Made by a program: the position numbers and the translations under genes. From Hortaea werneckii (taxonomy: Eukaryota; Ascomycota; Dothideomycetes; Mycosphaerellales; Teratosphaeriaceae): a stretch of 64,000 nt of DNA. Under the pieces are notes generated by a model that made no database searches, was not told the DNA's origin, and worked only from the letters and a program-made list of their open reading frames with translations. Below are positions 22,241 through 31,976 of this stretch, in pieces (positions within the stretch are counted from its first letter, which is position 1; each line of letters begins with the position of its first letter). The stretch covers positions 186,001-250,000 of the forward strand of contig JBAOKB010000070.1 of NCBI GenBank assembly GCA_037044905.1, read 5' to 3'.

Positions 22241-22707
22241 CTGTTATGCGGTACACTCCGGCTCCTTGCGCGAGCCAGTCTGAAACCATTTGTCTCACCC
22301 TCGGTCTACGCAATTTCCTCGCAATCAAATACAATCTTGAAGACAAGAATCTTCATTGCCACGGTCGTTGCGTCGCCTTAGTCCGTTCCCCGAAGCGCTG
22401 GAAGGGAGTAGACAAATCTATACGAAGGAGCTGTAGCTTCAAAAGGAACAATAGAAATACAGTAATCAAGCAGGCCAGCCATTATGTCAGTAGTCGTTTG
22501 AGGCTAGAATACATAGCACTAAACGTAGTAAAAGAGAAAATGTATGACCTGCAATGTAATATATCGCAAAAAAATGGGTTTGGAATACGTTGATAGTCTT
22601 TCTTGGACCTTACCGACGACCTTACTAACGACTTTTGTCTTCTATCACCCTGACCAAGGCCAAGCACAAAACGTAGAGAGACATTAAGTCTCCTCAAAGT
22701 CGCGGAT
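22241..22707. other. Upstream region of the BTB gene
   Basis: No motif or coding frame was convincing here. It probably contains the promoter of the BTB gene that starts at 22708. Confidence 0.35.
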
Positions 22708-23814
22708 ATGGCAGAAACGCGAATGTCTTTTGAACAACTGCGTTGCCATCAAATGGCGCAGATTACACCAACTAGGGAAATGGCTCTGCAAGAGATCGGC
22801 TCGGTGGATTCAACGAGCCAACCAATCGTACTGTTTCCGGAAGGAACATTAGTCCTCCGACTCCATTCATATCCTCGCAACGAATGCCAGTCCTTCCTTG
22901 TGTCCAGTGAAGTGCTAAAACTTGCCTCAGAAGTCTTGAAGAATCGCATCACAGAACTACAGAGCCCAATATTGAATATCTTTGAGCAAGAAACAAAACC
23001 TCTAGCGATCATCATTCGATCGCTACATCACCAGGACAATATCTCGTCGGTACCAAACGACCTTCAGTCCCTCGCCAAAGTAGCGATCCATGCTCGAAAA
23101 TACAAATTTGAGCGGGCTATGAAGCCTTGGTTTGTGGATCAACTCGAAATGATCCATATTACCGCCGATGACGCCGCTAGTATTGGCTTCGAGCTTCTGA
23201 TTCTCCACATAGTTGGAGGAGAGGCCCCCACGAAGAAGTTCACGAAGAGGACTTCACGTGCTGCAAAGCTGCTGGATCCTTTTTTGGAGACATCTGGTCC
23301 ACAACATCGCCTTTGGATGCATTGCCACCTTTCGTACAGAGTCTGTTTTTGAGACCTCTACTGCAAAATTCGTTCCAGCTAACCCAGTGTAGATGACATT
23401 ACACATGCACAAAACGTGCTTAGAGCTAGAATCCAGAGCGCTGTCTTGGATGGCTATGACTTGCTAAACTCGGAATCCAAATACTTTGATCAACGAGGAA
23501 GGCAGTGTAAAAGCTGCGGTCGACAGTTCGATGAATGCACCTGGCAATGCACAGGGTGTGATTCGGAGACGCAACAGCTACAATGCTCGCTGGCCTCTCG
23601 GCAATGTGAGTTGATATCGACGCTTAGAAGTCAAGGCGTGCTGGAGGGTTTTGTCTTGAAATGTATTTCGGTGGGAGACCTTCTAAAAAGAATTCGCGCA
23701 GCTGCAGAGGATACTTTACATTGGTGTACTAGACTCGATAAGTGTCCGTTGAGGAAGGAACTGCATGCGCTTCGGGAAACGACCGAGGGAATCTGTGAAG
23801 AATTCACGGAATAA
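22708..23814 (+). CDS. BTB/POZ-like protein with C-terminal Cys motifs
   Basis: Two exons, 22708-23333 and 23388-23814, are split by a 54-nt intron (GTACAG...CCCAG, branch GCTAAC), giving 350 residues in phase. Residues ~30-155 follow the fungal BTB pattern: IVLFPEGTLVLRLHSYP is the strand region of the fold, FLVSSEVLKLASEVLKN its dimerisation helix, and LAKVAIHARKYKFERAMKPW the helical end typical of large ascomycete BTB families. The second exon has CKSCGRQFDECTWQCTGCD, a possible zinc-binding cluster, then a helical region. BTB proteins dimerise and can recruit Cullin-3 ligases or regulate transcription; its partner here is unknown. One oddity: between residues 175 and 208 the +2 frame reads more like the family (DIWSTTSPLDALPPFVQS) than the main frame, so a small indel or an extra intron may have changed this segment. 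Confidence 0.6.
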
Positions 23815-25585
23815 TCACCACACATGTGGCCGGTACTTCGCCCTTAGACGGTTTAGCCAGTACCGAAGTCATAATCGAAACACATGGAGAGTGAGCATTT
23901 CATGGATAGTTAACGAGCGCCGAGCTTGAGGCTATAGTGCCTACAACCATCGATCTTGTTCCTTGTCGCCGTACTATATTGCGACAGTGCAAGTAAGAGC
24001 TATTATGTGCCTCGGACAGATCATAGTGAGAATAGATTGAGTTGCTCTGTGATTTCTAGGCTGTCTCACAAGAAGAGGATGCTCCATCAAGTTGTATCCT
24101 ACATTCAAGCGCGCAATTTTCGGCCTGGCTAGTAATTATCCTCATGATCCAATCCGTACGGGACTCAAGAATTGCGTCGAGTTTACAGTTCGTTAGAGCT
24201 TATCTTTCGCATTCTTGGTCTGTACGGATGAGACCCGATAGCCCGGTTTTGAAATCTATGAAGTGGAAGAAGAAAGAACAAAGGGCCAGAGAGACTTCCA
24301 GTCCCTCTTCGGGGCTCTGCCACAAAGATCATTGCAGAAAAGGAAAAATGATGAGAGGGTCACCACATTCCCGACATGCTCCATGTCTGCCGCCATGGCT
24401 AAGCGTTAGCCGCCCTTTTCCCCTTGTCCGAGTCGTTTGGCGAGAGCAACGATTGCACACACACAACTTGCCCTTTGAAATATAGTACTCGTGTAGTCGA
24501 TACTCCTTCCAGCTTGTAAATGGCCCGTTTGGATGACCCAAAATCTTCAGGTTCTGTTTCAATGATTAGATGCACCTTTGAGAGCTCCCTAGCGATTACT
24601 TACAGTGCGAGATCCACTATTATAATGTTTCTGAATTCTTTCCACCCTATACCCATCCAAAAGAGCGAGGTCTTTCGACTTCGGGAAGTGCTGAGGCATA
24701 CCTACATGTCGATCGTTCTATGTTAATAACCTTCTGAGCCCAGGAATATTTTAACATACTTCGTGAAAGTATCGAAGTAATGCAAAGCTGCTAACGTGTC
24801 CAGCCACAAGCTAGGCGTGGCTACGCGCCCATGGTTATCTATAGCGTTGTTCCAAAATTGCAATACTGGGACATTACGCAAAGCCGGCATTACAAGCTCG
24901 AGCGCGGATTGAGGTCGATATTGTTAAAAACGCGTTGCTAATCTTTCGCGTGTTCATGCATCTCCCGACCTTAGCTCCAAACGAGCGTTGGTTGGCATCG
25001 ATGTGGTAGACTGCCTGAGACTGAGCTCGAATGGAGCGTGTAACGAGACTATAATCATTCTTCCTACGAGCGATCATGTATAATACGGAGGCTGTTTTGT
25101 ACAAAAGTGTTTAGAATCGTTCAATTTTCGTCGATTCTCCCATGGCTTCTTCGGATGTTTTGTGATTACCGACGCCTACTAAATTTCACACAGCACGATC
25201 TAGTTTCCGTACCGTCGATCCAAGCATGTCCAACTTCTGCATAATCTATTTCGAAACTCCCCGGAGCCAGATTGTTTGTCGCCGCTGATAGCATTGTACA
25301 AAGCTCTTTGGTCTCACCTCGTATCTCATCCGTCTTGAGGTCCGCTATACATATCTTAGTGCATTTCCAAGTCAAGGAATCGTACATGTCACACCTGCAG
25401 TCTTTTTGTCTGCAAAGAGTTTGTAATGTCCCTCTGGCTTGTTCTCGTAATTGGCTTTCCGAGATGTCTGGGTCGAAGCGCATATTTCTTTAGGAGGAGG
25501 TGACGGTTCGAGCATGGCGAATGAAGCTTGTATGCTTAATATCTCATACAAAAAGGTTCCCAATGCTGCTTGTGGTCAGATTAAA
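23815..25585. other. Region without a resolved gene
   Basis: A 105-residue minus-strand frame at 25483-25166 is the best candidate (Cys-rich middle DCRCDMYDSLTWKCTKIC). It has no recognised domain and no clear 5' exon, so it is not called. The rest holds only short frames. Confidence 0.35.
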
Positions 25586-25589
25586 CTTT

Positions 25590-25800
25590 GCTCAAAGTGA
25601 TTACTATGCTTCTCTTTTCCAGCGGGACGACTTTCGAACGACAGAGGATTTAAAGAACTACGCTAACCGCTTTAGGATGTGAGAATCGTTGATAACTGTT
25701 CGCGTCCAATGGGTGGTTACGAATCCGCTCTTCGCACGGGCCACGTGTTCGGTTCTAGGTAGATCAAGATGGTGGCCGACAATTTGTAACAGTTTGTAAC
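25590..25800 (+). repeat. Segmental duplication block 1, copy A
   Basis: This stretch aligns by eye with 29805-30030. Both have a short frame (here YYASLFQRDDFRTTEDLKN; there DACLFHSDESLRPRETSRN) ending at a GCTTT(A)G(A)GATGT signature. Then comes a GGGCCACGT site and a run of TGTAACAG words. Identity is partial, so the duplication is old. Confidence 0.55.
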
Positions 25801-26599
25801 AGATTGTGCAGCGTCCTCCAAGCACTCCATGGGAGCAAAGACTTCTCTTCCACCGAAATTGTTACATACTTTGCGGTGTTAGTGCTATTTTTGACATCCT
25901 AATTTTATATGACAACACTTGCACTAGACACTAAATAGCATGTTTATATCACGACACCTAAAATCTCGCCATGTGCCAGTATCTCAACGCCGAGTGAATT
26001 GTTGAGCGATACCGACAGCATGCACCTGAAATAGGTAACAAAGAGTCTCGCTTAGGAACATCTAGAAAATAGGGAAGCGAGCAATTGTAGCGCCAGTAGT
26101 AGTATAAACGCATGGTAATTAACTGCCTCGCGTTGAGTCTTGACTTTTCAACTTAGTATGCCTACGTACGGCAAAGCAAGGACACCGCAACCTCGTGCGA
26201 GCTTATGCAAATCCTAATTGTCCGAACTTCCAAAGAGCGCTCCGTCATTAGGGAAACCATTCGCCGTGCATGCGCGAGAATCAATCATTCCTCGAACAAT
26301 CGAACTTGTAGGTCGATCGCAGTTGTACAAGAAGAGCAAAAATGCCATGAAAAATGCAAAGAGAGGCCTGTGGTGCATGTATCTTTCCAAGCACCCCCCG
26401 GACACAGTTGTCATACATAGAGACGGTATGTTTTTGTCATCCATTGCCTCGGAAACGTCTTCCGCTCACTCAGATCCAACATGTGCCGTCGTCAGATTGA
26501 CGCCCAATGGACTGTGTTCTCGTAGCTCCAGATTTGCCCAGTGTTGCCCCCCTTGATGATTTGCCCGGCGCCACAGTATCTCAAGAAGTTTCTGCTGTT

Positions 26600-27140
26600 A
26601 CATACAAGTGGAACGCATCATCACGTCCTGATAGCAGTAGGGGGGTTTTTGTCGTTGTAGGCCTGATGTCGTTAGCATCATTCTTTCACGGATCTTCTTG
26701 CCCATAGGACGGCCGTACTGTGGTCGTACACAGGGTTTCCTGAGGAGAGGATCGTTCAGAATGTCATTTTGTGGGTATGCCTCAGGCGACCAATGTACAT
26801 CATCCTGCACGGTCTCCGGCAGTTCTGTGAGCTTGCAAGAGCTCTGCAAAGCTGAGATTCCGTTCATGATTCAGGCGTTCAGCTAACAATCCCAGCTGAT
26901 ATAGACGTTAGAAGCAATGAGAATTTGCGGGACTGATGCACGAAGGAAGTGCATTTGTAACCCAAGAGCTATAGCTATTGCTGACTTTATTTTACATGGT
27001 GGGGAGACTACTTAGCAGTAAGCATATTTGAGGTTCTGGAAACCCTCTCGATCGGTGAAGCTTATTGAACTTTTATCGAAATTAATAGCTTAACGGAATT
27101 TGTAACCCAACTATCTCGTCCTCTCCCTGTTCTGACATTC
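26600..27140 (+). repeat. Segmental duplication block 2, copy A
   Basis: Homologous to 28850-29345. Both copies share, in order: a minus-strand frame with SSCKLTEL (here 26867-26598), the words TTGCAAGAGCT and TTCAGGC, CCCAGCTGAT(A/G)TAGACGTT, AGCAGTAA(G/A)CAT, and TTTGACATTCT-like sequence. A third, shorter copy of the TTTGCAA(A/G)AGCTCTGCAAA section lies at 30462-30520. Confidence 0.65.
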
Positions 27141-27151
27141 TACTCGCTTTT

Positions 27152-28050
27152 TCAGCAGTCACTTTTGGGACCAAATCGATCTGACTGACGTTCACGCTCG
27201 AGGTTGTGTTGTTTTCCAAAGCGGGCATGAGAGCTGTTTTGCACTGCCTTAGTAGCAGTAATGGTCTCGACGAACCGTTCGTCAGGATCTTCACAGTCAT
27301 CGAACATGTTGCTGCCGTTGACGAAGTATGACCAAACCAACCAACGCATAGGTGAATCTTCAGGGAGTCGAAGAACAAGTCCTCGTTCCGTACGGACGAA
27401 GCAACCTTGCGAAGCACAAGCCTCTACCGATTGAGGCAACCCCCCTAACATTTGCACTACGGCATTGAGAAAGTGTGTTAGTGGACCCAATGGAACATCT
27501 TCCAGCAGCTCGAGGGGAGCATGCTGGCTGGACGACCATGGGGTATATGCTGATGCTCCTGCTCTCTCATCAAGGCTGAACTATTTGGGAAGCGAATCAT
27601 GACGTGTACGCAAGGAAAAACGTAGCCGATGTGACCGTGGCGAAGAGCGGAATCGAGACCACGTGGAGGTGCTCTTGAATAGCTGAACCCCGAAGAGAGT
27701 GGAAGTACTGATGATCGCAAGAGGGATGCTCTTATTCTTCCAGAGAAGTCTCCAGGTCTGTCGAGCAGATTCAAAGCCAGTTCAAGGGCTGAATTCACAG
27801 CCTCCGGAGGTTTTTACGAGATACGTCAGAGTGAACATTCTACACAAGGTCGCTTCCGCCGAGCGAGTGGCCGTCCTTCCAACTTTCCGATTTTCGACGA
27901 GAGGAGTGCACAGCAAGCTCATCGAGTCCTTTGCATTTGAAGAAAGTATGACGCAGGTCTGCGAGTTGCGGTAGCAAGCGAACCTTTGCAGATTTGGACG
28001 CTGTAAGATACCCAGCTGATGGTACAACCGCCCAACCTCAAGATGTCCGT
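27152..28050 (-). pseudogene. Truncated, frameshifted copy of the Est1-type gene
   Basis: Three overlapping minus-strand frames (28050-27782, 27798-27478, 27490-27152) match successive parts of the intact gene at 31977-34202 but switch frame twice. They contain RLYHQLGILQRPNLQRFACY (intact copy RLYHHLGILECPSLQKFACY), then LALNLLDRPGDF (intact LALELLERPGGF), then WLVWSYFVNGSNMFDDCEDP (intact GLVWSYFAYDGSMFADCGDP). The first ~420 residues of the intact protein have no counterpart, since homology stops abruptly at ~28050. It is a non-functional 3' fragment left by duplication. Orientation is the same as the parent, ~4 kb away. Confidence 0.85.
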
Positions 28051-28339
28051 TTCTGCGAAGATAATGTTGCTATTAGGGCCGTTCTTGGCCCCTTATAAAC
28101 TAGGATTGATTAGGATTTGTCTCTACATCGGTAGTATATAATGTTACCACGACGTCATGTACGTTGTCAAACCGTATTGCAATGCGATCATTAGGTAACA
28201 GAGTACAGCGTTCATTACTAGGGAGCTAGAGTAACAACGCACGGGTGAAGCTGTTTGCGTAGCTCCAATTGACTTTTAAGGACATCTGCTGCATTTCAAT
28301 AGCTAAACTCTAACTCTCTTTACCTTAACCGCCGAAAAC

Positions 28340-28648
28340 ATGTCACTGTCTACTTTCGTTGAAGCCCATGAAGCTACCACTCGAGATCAAATGAAAACCA
28401 TTCAGTGCATGGAGGGCGAGATACTAGGCGTCCAAAAGGATATTGAAGCCCTGCGAGAAATGATCAGGAATCAGGAGCAGCAGACGAAGAATCTTAGAGA
28501 GGAAACGTGGGATTTGAAGGACAAAAACCACCTTCTACAGATGCAGCTTCGAGCTTCATCCCAAGGAAAGCTAGAAATGAACAAACCGGATCACCAAGAG
28601 CATGAAACGGAGGTAGAAGATAAACGAAAATTTGAACAGTTGTGCTGA
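28340..28648 (+). CDS. Small coiled-coil protein, hypothetical
   Basis: A 102-residue single-exon frame starting at ATG 28340. From residue 15 to 75 it is strongly helical, with heptad-like leucine/isoleucine spacing and many Glu, Lys and Gln residues (EALREMIRNQEQQTKNLREE). The last 25 residues are charged. No known domain is present. Such short coiled-coil proteins occur near BTB genes in ascomycetes, but no link is shown. It lies between two duplicated blocks and may itself be a fragment of a larger gene. Confidence 0.4.
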   Translation: MSLSTFVEAHEATTRDQMKTIQCMEGEILGVQKDIEALREMIRNQEQQTKNLREETWDLKDKNHLLQMQLRASSQGKLEMNKPDHQEHETEVEDKRKFEQLC

Positions 28649-28849
28649 CTGCTACCATGTTCGAGCAGTATTCGTAATATAAGATAGCGGAGTGTATGTA
28701 AGCACATTGTCTAGCTAAAACCTCTATTGCCGATTTTAATATTAGAGGTACGGAATATGCCGAACGACTCTTACACTCGACTACTTAGAACATTGAATGA
28801 ATCTTAAAGATAGTTGGGAACTATTATTCAAGTACAGGTAAAAGAGTAT

Positions 28850-29345
28850 TACAAAATATTGGGTTTAAGGAGATTACTAGAAAGGTAAATGAAATGTGTT
28901 TGTCCAGCAAAAGTCTGTGCTGCTGCATGTAAGTGGAATCGATACTTACATCCCGATTCTAGTAGATGTCTCCTACCGTTGTAAACTTCATACCTCGTTC
29001 GCACGTAGGCTTTCCTGGGCAAGGAGTCGTATAGAACGACATTTCGTGCGTGTGCCTCAAGCGAAGAATGCATATCGTTTCGCACGGTCGTCAGCAGTTC
29101 TGTGAGTTTGCAAGAGCTGTGCAAGTCTAAGATTTCATTCATGTTTCAGGCATGTGACTAACATCCCCAGCTGATGTAGACGTTTGACGGGTTACCTCGT
29201 CGTATGCGGGGGCGAATTTAGCAGTAAACATGCTCTGTGTTCTGTAAATACCAATCTGGACTATTGAAGATTATTATGGCGGAGTCTGTCAAGCCATCAT
29301 CTTGCCCCCTTCCCCCTTTTGACATTCTGCAGCCCAATTTCAAAA
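28850..29345 (+). repeat. Segmental duplication block 2, copy B
   Basis: Counterpart of 26600-27140, in the same orientation. The minus-strand frame at 29142-28849 starts MNEILDLHSSCKLTELLTTV, against MNGISALQSSCKLTELPETV in copy A. Both frames look like remnants of one short coding sequence. Confidence 0.65.
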
Positions 29346-29804
29346 AGCCGTAGTCAGCATTCATGAGTAGATTAGGTTCGAGAGCATGCAAATCGCCACG
29401 GTTAGTCGGTTGACGAGCGCCCAGTAATACTACCAACATCTAGTGTACTCAAGACAGAGAGCAAAGCAAAATCGAACAGTGCCAAAACGACGCTCATCCG
29501 AATGAAGATAAACACATCAGCTCTCTGGACAACAGCGTCTATCATATGAACACATTAAACTTTCCCAACACGAGCTCGATCGTTGGCGAGCTGCCTGTAG
29601 CTTGGGAAATCTCATGATCTTAGGCACTTGCTAAGTTTGATGCGGCATGGGTTGGACTTTACTAGACATCTGAATCAAGGTGTATGGCTCTTGATCGGCC
29701 GGCGGCCATTCGACATGGTGGTTCGAGGTTGATTATTCAATGTCTGTGAACATAGGTTTCCAATCGTGGGTACGACGCGCCTCAACTTTCCTCGAATTAA
29801 TTCC

Positions 29805-30030
29805 GATGCTTGTCTGTTCCACAGCGACGAATCGCTTCGACCAAGGGAGACTTCCAGAAATTATACCAAACCGCTTTGAGATGTAATAGCCGTTTGTAAT
29901 AAGCTCAGCTCTAATGCGCCATTCCGAACCAGCAATTCATATGGGCCACGTCTTTGAGACCGGGAACTCTAGGGATTGTAGACCCACAGGAGCTGTGCTA
30001 TTCTGTAACAGTATAGAGCAGTTCGTAACA
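29805..30030 (+). repeat. Segmental duplication block 1, copy B
   Basis: Counterpart of 25590-25800, in the same orientation. The short frame is interrupted by an earlier stop than in copy A, and the GGGCCACGT and TGTAACAG words are conserved. Confidence 0.5.
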
Positions 30031-30461
30031 GACTTCACAGCCTTCTTACAACTTTCTGACAACTTTCTGTGGCTTGAACAAACCACTCAACATGCCGAAA
30101 ACATAATGGCGCCGCGGTAAAGCGACTCTAGACTTTCGAGTCTCATACTAGGACAAGTTTACGGGTTTTGGTTTGCTCGGGACTTCATCCTCCGTGTTGT
30201 GCACAGGTTACGCTGCCCATTTGGATGACATGCGATACTGCCAAGCCTAATTGACCTAGTTACCCTCTATCTGCTTCAAAAGTACTACCATAACTGACAT
30301 CACTGCTGAGACGCCTTTCCTCTTTCCTTGGTCTGGTGCATTGCTCTAATTTGACCATTCTAACTACTATCTCTACACCGCTCCTTCATCTGCTTTCGCA
30401 GCCTTGGCTTTACTTCTGTCTCAGTCAACGAACGTAAAATGTCTTGCTCGATCTTTGGCGT

Positions 30462-30520
30462 CTTTGTAAGTTTGCAAAAGCTCTGCAAATTTATGGGTCC
30501 GCTTATGATTCAGGCAGAGG
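30462..30520 (+). repeat. Third short copy of duplication block 2
   Basis: GTAAGTTTGCAAAAGCTCTG continues into CAAATTTATG and TGATTCAGGC, matching the same spots at ~26825-26876 and ~29098-29150. Confidence 0.5.
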
Positions 30521-31976
30521 TTCGGTAGAAACAATGTGCGACGAAGTGTTTTGGGAGTCAAGAATCAACAAGGATTATTTGTATCCGCAGGGGCTACAGC
30601 TCCTGCTTACTCCGCTGCACGAAGTACAGGAGACACCAGGCAGTGAGCATCTATTTCATTACTATTCTGGATCAGTGAAGCTTCCCCCATGGGATTGACG
30701 TTGTTACGGTATTTCGAAAGCCGTTGATGCCTCCCGCTCTTTCAGTCGCTGCTCACTGAATCTGAGAGATAGTCACTTGCGCTTCGGCTCTATCATTCTG
30801 CTTGGCGAGGCAATGGAGATCTGTCAGCTGTTTCTGTGAAACGACTCGGTTCAATCGACGCTCACATTCAACATCACAGTGTGTCCAAGAGCAGGCATAC
30901 GATCGGTCTTTCCATATTTCCAAAACTCTGCAAGCCCTGCCACAATTTCCGGGGTTAATACGCTATGGTCCACGGAGAGCTTCAGGTCTTGAGGAGTAAG
31001 GACTTTGCCGTAATCAGTCAGACAAAAGTCGAACCTGTTCAAAGACACATCGAACGTTCTCTCCATCCGCAGAGCAACACTCGTCTGATGCTGATTCGAA
31101 TCTCTCTGAACGATCTTCGACCTGCCCGCGCAGTGCAACATAATTTTGTTCAAGTTTACAAACCCCCGGGTTCGTGTGACGCACAGTCCTGAACAAGCAC
31201 GCAGACCTGGACCCGCTCAAGCCACGTTCTCACATTCATCGGCACTACTCGTATTCTAGTCGTGTGTGATATTTTTTTCTTTTCTTTTCGTTTCTGTTCG
31301 AAAGAGAAGGCAGAAGTGAAAAGGGGGAAAAGGGAGAGGAGAGGTAGGGACAGATCCATCAAAACTTTTCCTTTTTCTGCGGGTACTTCATGGAAGCGTA
31401 AAATGTTCGCAAGCAAATCCCAATACTATGGGATCAAAAGTAAAAGGTTCCAAAAAGACATGTATAACCGAAAGGGTGGGTAGCGTAAACCATTTCCTTT
31501 GTTATCTCCATGCTACAACATCATATGTACGCTTGTTCATCGCAAAGTCTGCCCTTCTTTCATTCCGCGCACTTGCTTCCATTTCCATACAAGCAGGGAT
31601 GATAGATTTACTGGCCACGGACGGAAATAGTGGAATCATGTCAACCTTCCCATTTCAGTCTGTCGGGGTGGACAACAGGCGCTTGCGTTGTTCGGAGACC
31701 CGGTGGGGTTTTGCCGCTGGCAATTTAGCAGGATAGAGAGGTGGTTTCTGTTTTCTGCATTCGAAATCGCAGATTACTTGGATGTTCGTGCTGCGTGTCG
31801 AACGCGGACGCGGTTACTATCCGAGGTGGAGGAAGGCGAATCTTTGTTGGAAGATACCGCTGCAGGTCAACTGATAGGCCGGATGGTCGCATCACCATCC
31901 GAAGCCTTGAACCTGGCTGCGGTCGAGTCGAACGTGATGTAGTTTGTTCCCTGCGAGTGAGTGTCAGTGGCAAAAA
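30521..31976. other. Downstream flank of the Est1-type gene, no gene resolved
   Basis: A minus-strand frame at 31153-30851 (100 residues) could be an exon of an unknown gene, since its end coincides with a GTGAGC donor-like site. No partner exon was found. The other frames overlap without motifs. Confidence 0.35.

Noticed and set aside
26205..26556. Overlapping plus-strand frames of 71 and 112 residues
   Set aside because: No domain or splice connection; they lie in duplicated, decayed sequence.
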